A stretch of 64,000 bases of DNA. It comes from Pseudomonas sp. RIT623. Its GTDB lineage: Bacteria; Pseudomonadota; Gammaproteobacteria; Pseudomonadales; Pseudomonadaceae. The stretch covers positions 1-64,000 of the forward strand of contig NZ_SOZA01000023.1 in assembly GCF_004519305.1 (NCBI RefSeq), given 5' to 3'. The translations under genes were made by a program, and so were the position numbers. Shown piece by piece: positions 1 through 9,400 of this stretch. The notes under the pieces were generated by a model, which did no database searches, was not told where the DNA came from, and saw only the letters and a program-made list of their open reading frames with translations. Each line of letters begins with the position of its first letter. Within the stretch, counting starts at the first letter, position 1.

Positions 1-1
1 A

Positions 2-1162
2 TGGCTGGCGATCCTCTCGGTCGCCGTGGGCGCCTTCGCCCTGGTGACCAGTGAATTCCTGCCGGTGGGCGTGCTCAACGATGTCGCCGGCGACCTGGGC
101 ATCAGCGCCGGCCACGCCGGCCTGATGGTGACCCTGCCAGGGGTCATGGCCGCCCTCGCCGCGCCGCTACTGTCGGTAGGCATCGGCACCCTGGACCGGC
201 GCTACCTGCTCAGCGCCCTGACGCTGATCATGATCATCGCCAACTCGGTGGTAGCTTACGCCACCGACTTCAACCTGCTGCTGCTTGGCCGCGTGCTGCT
301 GGGCATCAGCATCGGCGGTTTCTGGGCCACCGCCATTGCCTTGAGCGGCCGCCTCGCGCCCAGGGGCGTGGGGGTGGCCCAGGCCACCTCGATCATCATG
401 GTCGGTGTCACCCTGGCCACCGTGCTGGGCGTGCCCGTGGGCACCTGGCTCAGCGGCCTGATGGGCTGGCGCATGACCTTCCTGGTCACGGCCCTGCTGG
501 GTATACCGGTGCTGCTGGCCCAGGTCCTGTTGCTGCCACGGCTGACCCCGGACAAGGCCATCCAGGTCAGGGACCTGCCGGCACTGTTCGTCAACCCCCT
601 GGCCCGGGTCGGCCTGATCGCCGTGTTGCTGATCGGCTTGGCCCACTTTGCCGCGTATACCTATGTCGCGCCCTTCTTCAAGCACAACGCCAGCTTCGAT
701 GGGCCGACGATTGGCTCGCTGCTGTTGCTGTATGGCGTGGCAGGGGTGATCGGCAACCTGTTCGCCGGCTTCGCCGCCAACCAGAGCGTGCGCCACACCC
801 TGATGCTGGTGGCGCTGATGATCGGCGTCGGCACCGCGCTGTTCCCCTACTTCGCCACCAGCCTCACCGGCGCCGCCATGCTGATCGCATTGTGGGGCTT
901 CGCCTTCGGCGCCTTCCCGGCCTGTGCCAGCATCTGGATGTTCGTCGTCGCGCCCAAGGATGTCGAACGCGGCATGCCGCTGTTCGTCGCCATGTTCCAG
1001 GTGATCATCGCCCTGGGCTCGTTCTTCGGTGGGCAGATCGTCGACCAGTTGGGTAGCGCGGTGCTGTTCAGCCTGGCCACCGCCCTGGTGGGCTGCGGTT
1101 TCGTCACGGTGCTGGTGCTGGGGCGCAATGTCAGTAATCGCCTGGCGAGCCAACCGCTCTAA
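2..1162 (+). CDS. MFS sugar/nucleoside efflux transporter (DHA1 family), 5' end cut by window
   Basis: A 12-helix-type major facilitator, probably an inner-membrane proton-driven exporter. The reading frame is open from base 2, so the true start lies upstream and 386 residues are visible. The opening helix carries the TSEFLPVGVL signature shared by NepI/YdhP/AraJ-like drug-H+ antiporters. Further along are a motif-A-like loop (GTLDRRYLL) and a long GRVLLGISIGGFWAT helix. About eleven hydrophobic helices follow and the protein ends normally at a TAA. The substrate cannot be read from sequence: purine nucleosides, sugars or drugs are all possible in this subfamily. A long inverted repeat lies just downstream. 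The family call is firm, the substrate is not. Confidence 0.85.
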   Translation, partial: WLAILSVAVGAFALVTSEFLPVGVLNDVAGDLGISAGHAGLMVTLPGVMAALAAPLLSVGIGTLDRRYLLSALTLIMIIANSVVAYATDFNLLLLGRVLLGISIGGFWATAIALSGRLAPRGVGVAQATSIIMVGVTLATVLGVPVGTWLSGLMGWRMTFLVTALLGIPVLLAQVLLLPRLTPDKAIQVRDLPALFVNPLARVGLIAVLLIGLAHFAAYTYVAPFFKHNASFDGPTIGSLLLLYGVAGVIGNLFAGFAANQSVRHTLMLVALMIGVGTALFPYFATSLTGAAMLIALWGFAFGAFPACASIWMFVVAPKDVERGMPLFVAMFQVIIALGSFFGGQIVDQLGSAVLFSLATALVGCGFVTVLVLGRNVSNRLASQPL

Positions 1163-1166
1163 GCTG

Positions 1167-1245
1167 TGTATGAAAAGTCTTGATACGAAGGTCAAGCGAG
1201 GCTGTTTTCAACGCAGCATGAACGAGTATCAAGGCTTTTCGTACA
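1167..1245. repeat. Imperfect 20-bp inverted repeat around a 39-bp centre, possible MITE or IS-end remnant
   Basis: The left arm GAAAAGTCTTGATAC (1172-1186) pairs with the right arm GTATCAAGGCTTTTC (1226-1240) with one mismatch. Pairing continues outward through TGTA/TACA after one unpaired base, giving about 20 bp of arms around a 39-bp centre. It lies 5 bases after the MFS stop, so it could act as a terminator. The long arms and large centre look more like a small palindromic element or a leftover insertion-sequence end. No transposase reading frame is attached. Confidence 0.5.
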
Positions 1246-1486
1246 AAGCCTAAGCGGCGACCTGGGACACTGGCGCGCATCCGCAAACGTGCCAGGCACC
1301 CGCAGTGTACGATCGATTAATATCGCAGTTGTTACCGTGCATACCACACGTTATTCCAAACCTCAATAAAGAGCTACTCTCGCAGGTGTCGTCCCTCATA
1401 CCTAGCAATATTACTAGTTTCCGCCAACCAGCGATTCACCAATACTTCCTGTGCATCCTTCCAATACACCATCATGGAGCGACATC
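1246..1486. other. AT-rich intergenic stretch with no supported gene
   Basis: About 240 bases between the inverted repeat and the next gene, clearly richer in A and T than the surroundings. A short open frame runs through it but has no ribosome binding site or recognisable protein. It probably carries the promoter of the gene at 1487; I see no convincing -35/-10 pair. Confidence 0.4.
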
Positions 1487-1954
1487 ATGAGCACCAAAGA
1501 TGAGCAATCAAAAAATGAAGGCCTCGAAGAAAGCACACACAAGAGCTCAATCACCTCGCAAAACGATAATACTAAGTCGGCCACTAAGCTTCCTCCCAGG
1601 ATTATTAGCATGGATGACAAGCAAATAACCATCAGCTTCACTCATCTCGGCCGCGGAAGTTCAAACCCAGAAGGTAAATCAGACGTTAGGGCAGGTAGTA
1701 ACTTTGTCAACAAAGAGCAACTTAAAAAGTTTAAAGCCATCTACCTTGCCCCTATAAATGACAAGACAGGTTGGTTCACACTGCGCGTAGATAAACCCTT
1801 AAACGACCATTCCATTCGCCGTTTCCAAATTGTCAGTGGGCATTACAATGGATTTTGGAGCTCGGACGCACTTGACTGGAATGCGAACGCTGTATTCCCT
1901 GCCGGAAAGAGTGACGCGACGGAATTCAACGTGTACGGCACTAACGACGCCTGA
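1487..1954 (+). CDS. Hypothetical 155-aa protein on AT-rich DNA
   Basis: I do not recognise this protein. The ATG at 1487 was chosen because GGAG (1476-1479) lies 7 bases before it; an in-frame GTG at 1451 has no such site. The first 40 residues are polar and low-complexity (Ser, Lys, Glu, Asn), with no signal peptide or membrane segment. The remainder is mixed beta-type sequence with a Trp/Phe/Tyr-rich patch (HYNGFWSSDALDWNANAVF), which suggests a small soluble beta domain. Codon use and base composition are AT-richer than every neighbour, a sign of recent acquisition. It sits alone between a repeat and a convergent hairpin. The coding call is fairly good and the function is unknown. Confidence 0.65.
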   Translation: MSTKDEQSKNEGLEESTHKSSITSQNDNTKSATKLPPRIISMDDKQITISFTHLGRGSSNPEGKSDVRAGSNFVNKEQLKKFKAIYLAPINDKTGWFTLRVDKPLNDHSIRRFQIVSGHYNGFWSSDALDWNANAVFPAGKSDATEFNVYGTNDA

Positions 1955-2016
1955 GGAGGCAGGCCTATCTATCCGGCACTACCCTGAGTAGGGCCAATTA
2001 TGACGCAGTTCGAATA

Positions 2017-2042
2017 GACCGTGCAGGCATGTCTGCACGGTC
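2017..2042. terminator. Perfect 10-bp hairpin between convergent genes
   Basis: GACCGTGCAG and CTGCACGGTC form a perfect 10-bp stem with a 6-base loop, centred between the stop at 1954 and the stop of the minus-strand gene at 2067. There is no clear T-run on either side, so this is a probable but not certain bidirectional terminator. Confidence 0.55.
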
Positions 2043-2066
2043 ATACTTCCGTTTCCAGCTCTGCGA

Positions 2067-4937
2067 TCACGAGGGAGCGTTGGTCGTCTGCGACTGAATC
2101 TGCCCCAGCCAGTAGCCCACATCCACCTCATCGATCTGCTCGGGTCGCAGGAACCGCTCGGCATACTCGCGGTACACGCCACTGCTGAGGAACAGCCGCA
2201 GCAGCTGGGCGTCGATATGATTGTCGCGGGCCATGAACACCAGGATCTTCACCGATTCGGACAAGGTCTTCGGTGCTTTGTAGGGCCGGTCCGCTGCAGT
2301 CAGTGCCTCGAAGATATCGGCAATCGCCATCACCCGTTCGGCAATACCCAACTGCGCCTCGCCCAGCCGCCGCGGATAGCCGTTGCCATCCATCTTCTCG
2401 TGGTGGTTGCCAGCGATCGCTGGCACTCGACGCAACTGCCGCGGAAACGGCAGCGAGGTGAGCATGATGATGGTCTGTACGATGTGTTCGTTGACCTTGA
2501 AGCGCTCCTCGTCATTGAGGGTGCCCCGGCGAATCGCCAGGTTGTACAGCTCGCCATGGTTGCTGGCATTGGCCGGCAGGCGCATGTCGAAGCCCCAGGT
2601 GTTGCGCGGGTCGTCCCTGGCCACCGGCGGCTTGCGCTCACCCCAGGGCACGAGGTGCTCAGGGCGGTCCGCGAGCAGGTGCTCCTCGACAGGCAGCGGC
2701 GCGCTTGCCTGGCCAGCAAAGCGGCTTTCCTCGTCACGGGAGATCCCCAGGCGATTATCGAAGTGCCGCCACCAACGGCGCTGACCAATACGCTGCAAGC
2801 GGGCGACATCGTCGTCGGCCATGAACTCGCCACCGATATTGGCCTTGGCGACGAAGGCGAATTCCTCGTGCAGCTCGGCGCGGCATTGCGCCAGCGTCTG
2901 CTGCAGCGCAGGCTGCGCCTCGCCATTGGCCAGCCCTTGCCAGTAGGCGATCTCGGCGTCGCGCCAGAGCACCTCGAAGCGCATGCGCACTTCATGGATG
3001 CGGTTGTACAGGGTCTCAAGCTTGGTGGCCTTGTCCACCACGTACTCGGGGCTGGTGACCTTGCCGCAGTCATGCAACCAGGCCGCCACGCGGAACTCGT
3101 AGCGCTCGGCCTCGCTCATGGTGAAGTCGGCATAGGGGCCACGCTCGGCCTCCACCGCCTTGTCCAGCAGCATCTGCGCCAATTGCGGCACGCGTTCGCA
3201 ATGGCCACCGGTGTAAGGGCTCTTGGCGTCAATGGCGTCGGCCAGCAACTTGATCATGCCGTCCAGCAGGCGCTGCTGCGCCTCCACCAGTTGGCGGGTC
3301 TCGATAGCCACCGCAGCGGCACCGGACAGCTCCTCGACGAAACGGCGGAACGGCTGGCTCAACTCACCTGGATCACCCTGGGTGTTTTCAAGCTGCAAGG
3401 CCAGAATGCCGAGCAACTGCTCGCTGCGGTCGTTGAGCACCACGGCCAGGCTCTGCCCTTGCAGGGCCAGGGCCTGGGTCACGCTGGCCGCCAGGTCCTC
3501 GTTGGCCTCGACCCGCAGTTGCCTGGGGTAGGCTTCGCCTCGACAGCCTGCGGCCAGGTGCAAGTCACCCCGCTCGGCATCGAACAGGTACACCGCCCCC
3601 GCACTGACGCCGGCGGCATCCACCAGGTGACGCAGCACACCGTCGAGCATGCGCTCGAGCTGGGTCTCGCGGCTGAGCGTGAGAGTGATCGCCTGGAAGC
3701 TGCGGATCGTGCCGGACATGCGGCTGAGCACGCGGCTCAGTTCGCGTACCTCGCTGACCCGCGAGGTCACACCCACCTCGCGGCTGAAATCGAAATCGGC
3801 CAGGCCTCGCACCTGTTCAGCCAGCAACCGCAGCGGGCGACCGATGCGTTGCCCGAGCAGCCCGCCAAGCAACAACAGCAGCGCCATCAGCGCCGCTGTC
3901 CACAGCAACTGGTCGAACAGTACCTTGCGCGCACCGGCCAGCAGCTCGCGGGCCGGCACCGCAATCAACACCTGAAGGTTCTGCCCGGCCAAGGCCAGCG
4001 GCACCCGCATGCCGTACCAGGTCTGCCCATCCACCTGGTACGGCTGGGGTCGCCCGCCCGCAGGCAGCACGGCCTGGATCTGCTGCAGGCTCGGCACCCC
4101 AAGCTCGGCGATATGCGTCAGGCGCACCGCCTCGCCCTCGCGCACCACCACCCGTTGCAGGTCCGGATACGCCACCACGCTACCCTGGTCATCGACCACG
4201 GCGATCTCGGTGCCGGGGGTGATACGCAGGTCGCGACTTTCACTGGCCAGGTCGTTGACCGAGACATCCATGCCGATCACCGCCGCGCCATCGGCACTAC
4301 GCAGGGCCATGGTCAGGCCGATCTCACGGGTGGTGAAAAACACGTAGGGACGGGTAAGCACGGTGCTCGCTTGCCGCGAGGCCTCGACGAACCACGGGCG
4401 CAAGCGCGGATCGTAGCGGTAGTCCGGCTTGACCTGGGTCTTGAGCAAGACCTGGGCTCGGTCATAGAAGCGCCACTCGCCAAGCGGAGTGCCGGCGGCG
4501 TCGTGGCTGACACTTTGCACGAGGAAGGCCGTGTCCGGCGGTGCTTCAAGACGCTGCAGCAACTGCGGGTCGCGCAAGCGCCGCACCAGCAGGAAGTCAC
4601 CGTTGGGGTAGCCCACATAGGTAGCGCTGAGCATGCGGTTGGCGTTAAGGCATTCGACCAACTGCGGCAACTGCTCCAGGCGTTGCGCAAGGTTGCCGGC
4701 AACCGGGTCGACGGCCAGCAGGCGCAGGCTGCTCTGCGCCGGATCGACCAGGCGGCGAGCGCGCTCCTCGATGGTCTTGCCGACCTGCTGGGCAGCGTCG
4801 CCCGCAGCTGCCACCAAGGTCTGGCGCACGCCCAGATAGCCTTGCCAGGCCAGAGCCGCGCCGAGCACCAGCATGCCCAGCATGATCGCCAATGCCACCA
4901 ACAGTTGCAGCGAGATGCTGCGCCCTCGGTTGTTCAT
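2067..4937 (-). CDS. Membrane sensor with periplasmic Cache-like domain, HAMP, GAF and HD-GYP domain
   Basis: A 956-aa inner-membrane signalling protein, probably a cyclic-di-GMP phosphodiesterase. In order: a TM helix (about 12-35), a periplasmic dCache-like region (about 40-320), a second TM helix (about 345-370), HAMP (to about 425), GAF (about 435-570), and an HD-GYP domain from about 585. The metal-site motifs are HD at 622-623 (HDCGK) and HHEKMDGNGYP starting at 845. These lie about 223 residues apart, much more than the roughly 55 usual in the family, so the catalytic domain carries a long insertion. The ATG at 4937 directly precedes the first TM helix; a GTG at 4970 adds 11 residues. 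It is divergent from the MBL gene. The ligand is unknown. Confidence 0.85.
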   Translation of the reverse strand: MNNRGRSISLQLLVALAIMLGMLVLGAALAWQGYLGVRQTLVAAAGDAAQQVGKTIEERARRLVDPAQSSLRLLAVDPVAGNLAQRLEQLPQLVECLNANRMLSATYVGYPNGDFLLVRRLRDPQLLQRLEAPPDTAFLVQSVSHDAAGTPLGEWRFYDRAQVLLKTQVKPDYRYDPRLRPWFVEASRQASTVLTRPYVFFTTREIGLTMALRSADGAAVIGMDVSVNDLASESRDLRITPGTEIAVVDDQGSVVAYPDLQRVVVREGEAVRLTHIAELGVPSLQQIQAVLPAGGRPQPYQVDGQTWYGMRVPLALAGQNLQVLIAVPARELLAGARKVLFDQLLWTAALMALLLLLGGLLGQRIGRPLRLLAEQVRGLADFDFSREVGVTSRVSEVRELSRVLSRMSGTIRSFQAITLTLSRETQLERMLDGVLRHLVDAAGVSAGAVYLFDAERGDLHLAAGCRGEAYPRQLRVEANEDLAASVTQALALQGQSLAVVLNDRSEQLLGILALQLENTQGDPGELSQPFRRFVEELSGAAAVAIETRQLVEAQQRLLDGMIKLLADAIDAKSPYTGGHCERVPQLAQMLLDKAVEAERGPYADFTMSEAERYEFRVAAWLHDCGKVTSPEYVVDKATKLETLYNRIHEVRMRFEVLWRDAEIAYWQGLANGEAQPALQQTLAQCRAELHEEFAFVAKANIGGEFMADDDVARLQRIGQRRWWRHFDNRLGISRDEESRFAGQASAPLPVEEHLLADRPEHLVPWGERKPPVARDDPRNTWGFDMRLPANASNHGELYNLAIRRGTLNDEERFKVNEHIVQTIIMLTSLPFPRQLRRVPAIAGNHHEKMDGNGYPRRLGEAQLGIAERVMAIADIFEALTAADRPYKAPKTLSESVKILVFMARDNHIDAQLLRLFLSSGVYREYAERFLRPEQIDEVDVGYWLGQIQSQTTNAPS

Positions 4938-5262
4938 GGCTGTTCGCCCCACGCCTGCAGCACGGCGCACCGAGGTGCCAGCCAGGCTGCACGATCAATA
5001 AACACGCAACCCATCCCAGGTACTCTCTGTGTGGCGGTTTCAACAGTGTAATCAGCCAATGCGATCGTGCTGGCCGAAATGCGTCGTCGGCAGCCAGGCC
5101 ACGCCGGATAATGGCATAGCGCCACAATTCACTCCAGCACCTTGCCGACAACCATATATCGGAAACGGTCAGCCACCCCGGCTATCATTTTGCCACCCGC
5201 CCCTGCCTGCCCTACGCTGGAGCTTTAGCCGTACCTGAAAACGCCTCTGCGGGGTAGCGTCC
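4938..5262. other. Divergent intergenic region
   Basis: These 325 bases must hold the promoters of both the HD-GYP sensor (leftward) and the MBL-fold gene (rightward). I see no convincing paired -35/-10 box, no sigma-54 site and no clear hairpin. Confidence 0.4.
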
Positions 5263-6357
5263 ATGCACGCAGGCAAAGGGTTTGCCCTGCTTTTTCTCTG
5301 TGCTTGCTGCGTCGCCGCTGCGCGGGAGGCACCGCCGCAGGTCTGGTCGGCCACCAGCGCCAGCGAACCGAGCATCCAGTACCTGGGCGTGGGTGGCTGG
5401 CTCATGCACTGGCGCGGTGAAGGCGTGATGCTCGCCCCCTCCTTCAGCAACCCGGCAACGCTGTTCGAGGGTGTGCCGCCGCTGTGGGTCAAGGCCGACA
5501 AGCAGCGCATCAATACCTACATGCGCCGCGCCCCCGCGGACGACGTCACCCTGCTGCTGGTCGGCCACGGTCATTACGACCACCTGCTCGACGTGCCTTG
5601 GGTGATGCACTGGTACGCGCGCAACGCCGAAGTCTACGGCTCGGATACCGTGGTCCATATGCTGCGTGCGTTCAAGGACCCCCGCCAAGTCGGCCAACAC
5701 AATTGGCTCGACCCTGCCCGGGTCAGGAGCGCCCGCGGCTACATGGCAACCGTGCCCGGCTGCGCGGGCCGTAAACCGCCTGCCCGACCCGGTTACTGGA
5801 TCACCTCCAGGGGCGGGCATATCCGCGTCATGCCGATCGAGAGCATGCACGCTTCGCACCTACTGGGTCATACCTTCGCCCAGGGCGACTACCACGCCGA
5901 CTTGCGCACGCCGCCCAGCAGCGTGTTCGGCTGGAAGCAAGGCCAATCCATGGCCTGGTTGATCGACCTGCTCAATGAGGACGGCAAGCCGGCCTACCGT
6001 ATTCAATACCAGGACAGTGCCGCCTCTGCCCCATGCGGCATTCTGCCAACGCCGCCGGACGCCACGCCGGTCGATGTGCTGGTGCTCGGCGTGGGCTCCT
6101 GGCGCCATGCCAGGCTCTACCCGCAACGGGTACTGGCCGCGACCCGGCCACGGATGGTGCTGCTCGGTCACTGGGAAAACTTCCTAGGCAACGACCCCGA
6201 CGCCCCTGAGCCGATGAAAGGGCAGGAAGTCGCCGAGATGCAAGCCACCGTCGAAGACCTTGCACGCCAGCAGACACCACCGGCCACGGTGTATCTACCC
6301 AGCCCGTTCACGCGCATGGCCCTGCCTGCACCGCTAACCCTCCCCGCCGACCGGTAG
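5263..6357 (+). CDS. Secreted MBL-fold metallo-hydrolase
   Basis: A 364-aa protein with an N-terminal signal sequence (hydrophobic residues 7-19, then AAA-R), so probably periplasmic or a lipoprotein-like export (Cys14-Cys16 lie in the hydrophobic core). The metallo-beta-lactamase-fold metal motif HxHxDH is present as H102, H104, D106, H107 (GHGHYDHLLD). A downstream ESMHASH segment and a late LLGHWENF segment could supply further ligands. The general layout recalls UlaG/RomA-like phospholipase-D-type MBL proteins. The substrate cannot be inferred. The patatin-like lipase gene follows 61 bases downstream on the same strand, so the two may share a lipid-related role. Fold confidence is high. 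Confidence 0.8.
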   Translation: MHAGKGFALLFLCACCVAAAREAPPQVWSATSASEPSIQYLGVGGWLMHWRGEGVMLAPSFSNPATLFEGVPPLWVKADKQRINTYMRRAPADDVTLLLVGHGHYDHLLDVPWVMHWYARNAEVYGSDTVVHMLRAFKDPRQVGQHNWLDPARVRSARGYMATVPGCAGRKPPARPGYWITSRGGHIRVMPIESMHASHLLGHTFAQGDYHADLRTPPSSVFGWKQGQSMAWLIDLLNEDGKPAYRIQYQDSAASAPCGILPTPPDATPVDVLVLGVGSWRHARLYPQRVLAATRPRMVLLGHWENFLGNDPDAPEPMKGQEVAEMQATVEDLARQQTPPATVYLPSPFTRMALPAPLTLPADR

Positions 6358-6418
6358 CTGCCATGGCATTCGAGCAGACCCGACTGGCGTTCCCGGCACA
6401 CTGGCGAAGGAGTCAGCC

Positions 6419-9400
6419 ATGAATGACAGCGTCCCTCCACCTGCAAACCCGACGCCCCCTGCCAACCCGTCGCCGCCCAATCACTGCGCCGACCTGATCA
6501 AGATTCGGCGCACGAAGCTGGATCAGGACGGTGCCTGCATCGCCGACAAACTACGGGGTAATGGGGCGGACGTCTGGGGACTGGCGTTGTCCGGCGGCGG
6601 CATTCGCAGCGCGACGTTCAGCCTGGGTTTGTTGCGCGGGCTTGCCAAACGCAAGCTACTCAATCGCTTCGACGTGCTCTCGACGGTCTCGGGCGGGAGC
6701 TACGTGGGCAGCATGCTGGGACGCCTCTACGACCGCACCCGCCAACAACCGTCCCAGCACAGCGGCACGGCGGCCGCCGACCGGGTGCAGGAAGCTGTGG
6801 CGCAGGCCGATCGTCGCTGGTTCGGCTGGTGGATGCGCACCAACGGCCGCTACCTTGCGCCAGCAGGGTTCGTCGACCGACTGTTTGCCATCACGCTTTA
6901 CCTGCGCAACCTGTTGGCGTTGCACTTCGAGTTCGGTCTGCTGGCCGTCCTGCTCGGTGGCGTGCTGGCAGCATTCGACCTGCTTGTGTGGGGGACCCTC
7001 AGCGAATTGGGCACTCGGGCGGCCACCCCCGCCCTGTTCGACGGATTGAGCCTCCTGCGACCCTGGCTCCCGACCGCCTGGCTGATACTGGTACTGGTGA
7101 TTCCAGTGGCACTGCACCTGGTGTTCACCTACTGGGACTCACAGTGGATACAGCGGCGACTTGGCTGCTATTGCGCCGCGAAAGTCGCAGGCGCCGGGGT
7201 ACTGCTGGCCGCAGCCTGGCAACTCGGCCAGACATTGCGGCACTTCGACCCAGGCCCTGGCACCGAAGGCCTGGACATCTTGCTGCCCACGCTTGCCGGG
7301 GTAGTCGTCGTACTGTCCTTCACCTCGTTGTCGCACTGCTGCCTGGCCTTGAAGGCCTTGCTCGAAAAGAATGAACAACGGCTTGGCAGCGGCAAACCGG
7401 AAATGGATGCGATGGCCGAGCTGCGCAACCGTTTGACCTTGTACTTGATGTACTGCCTGAGGTTCAGTCTGCTGGTCCTGGTACTGGGCATCGCCGAACG
7501 CCTGGCCTGGCTGCTGGCTTTCCAGACCCGGAGCTTCGAGACAGTCGACCTGGGGATCACATTGGCGGTCGTATCGGCCGTCGCCCAGGCGCTGATGCTC
7601 AACCTCAGGACGGCCAAAGGACAGCAGCAAGACGGCAAGGCACCCAGTCGCCTGCTGCCGCTCGTGCTACAGCTGGTGGGCTACCTGCTCACCGCCGCGT
7701 TGCTCGTCTGGTGGCTGTCGCTGGTCCTGAAAATCATCTTCACCCCGGTCTTTCCGGAACTGATCAGATCCGACGGCTCGTCGCCGGACCTCATTGCGCC
7801 GCAGTTTGCCGCAGGCTGGTTGGCGCTGCTGTACCTGTGCATGCCTCCAGCACTCTACGTGGCCGCGACCGGAACCAACCTGGGGTTTCTCAACCTTTCG
7901 TCCCTGCATACCTTCTACAAGGCGCGACTGGTGCGCAGCTACCTCGGCGCGGCCAACGACTGGCGTTTCAGCGAGGAGCGCAGCGTCTCGGCCCTCGACC
8001 CCATCGACCCGCACGATCAGACCACCAGCAAGATACGCAATGTCGGCCGGGTAGCCCCCAACGACGATGTCGCCCTTGCGGATTACGCGCCGCATGAAGC
8101 CGGCGGGCCGGTCCACATCATCAACACCTGCGTGAACCAGACCGCGGACCCGAAAGGCCGGTTGTTCAATCGCGACCGCAAGGGGCTGCTGCTGAGCGTG
8201 CGTGCCGGCGGAGGCTCGCGCTTGAGCCAGGAAGGCTGGCGCCAGGAATTCACCGGTATCGGCCGGCTCAGCCTGGGTGCCTGGATGGCGATCTCGGGCG
8301 CGGCGGCGGCGCCTGGGCTTGGTTATCGCACTCAACGCGGCCTGGCGGCGCTGCTCACTTTCGCAGGTGTGCGGCTAGGCTATTGGCTGACGCAACATGA
8401 ACGGGGCGGCGCCGAGATCGCGGGTAGCATCATTGGCCGAAGGTTCGCAAAGTCCAACGCGCTGCTGTCGGAGTTGTCCGCAACGTTCGACGCGGGCCCC
8501 AAGGACAACTGGTTCATCACCGATGGCGGGCACTTCGAAAATACCGGGGTCTACCCGCTGTTGCTCGAACGGGCACGTGTCATCGTTCTCGCCGATTGCG
8601 GCGCCGATCCAGGTTTCTCGTTCGAGGACGTCGAGAACCTGGTACGCAAGGCACGCATCGACATGGGTGTCAGCATCACGTTCCGCCGTCCCCATGACGC
8701 CGCGTTCTGGGGTTCGAGCATTCCCCGTGAACTCATGGATAAATGGCGCGAGTGCAGGAAGTACTTCGGCACGCTGCAGGATCTGGCCAAGGACGACAAC
8801 GAAACCTGCCTGGCGCTGGCCACCATCGACTACCCGGACGATACCTCCCCCCGGCCGGCCATTCTCATCCTGGTCAAACCGAACATCTGCCGCTCCGTGC
8901 CAATGGATGTGGCCAACTACAAGCGCCAGAACCCGGTGTTCCCGCAAGAAACCACGGGCGACCAGTTCTTCAGCGAAAGCCAGTGGGAGTCCTATTTCGC
9001 CTTGGGAAGCGACCTGGGCAAGCACCTCTCGAGCGAACTGTTCACACTGCTCAAGCTGCACCTGAAATTGCTGTTCGACCTGGACCCCAGCAAGATCACC
9101 TCGCATCCAAGCGTACCCGGCAAGTCACTGGCCGACCAAGCCTCCCGAAGCATCTGGGGACGTCAGGTCGGCACTGTCGGCGCGACCGTCGGCGCCGGTG
9201 TCGTGCTGTCGCTGGCAGTCGCTGGCTGGCAAGCCTATGACGGTTACCGCGCATCGCTGAACGCACGTCTCGCCGGCGAGCGCCAGGCGCTGCAGGAAAT
9301 CTCGCGACTTTGGGGCCAACTGCCTCGCGGTGAACAGCATGCGGACAGCGCCAGCACGGCCAACCGGCTTGCCGTCGAGCTGCTGCGCAACGCGGACGCG

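Noticed and set aside
1305..1490. Short plus-strand open frame of 61 codons in the AT-rich gap
   Set aside because: No ribosome binding site, no recognisable sequence, and it overlaps the start region of the better supported gene at 1487.
2217..5051. Very long open frame (944 codons) on the plus strand
   Set aside because: It lies wholly opposite the HD-GYP gene. The translation is rich in His, Gln, Arg and Gly without domains, typical of shadow frames in high-GC DNA.
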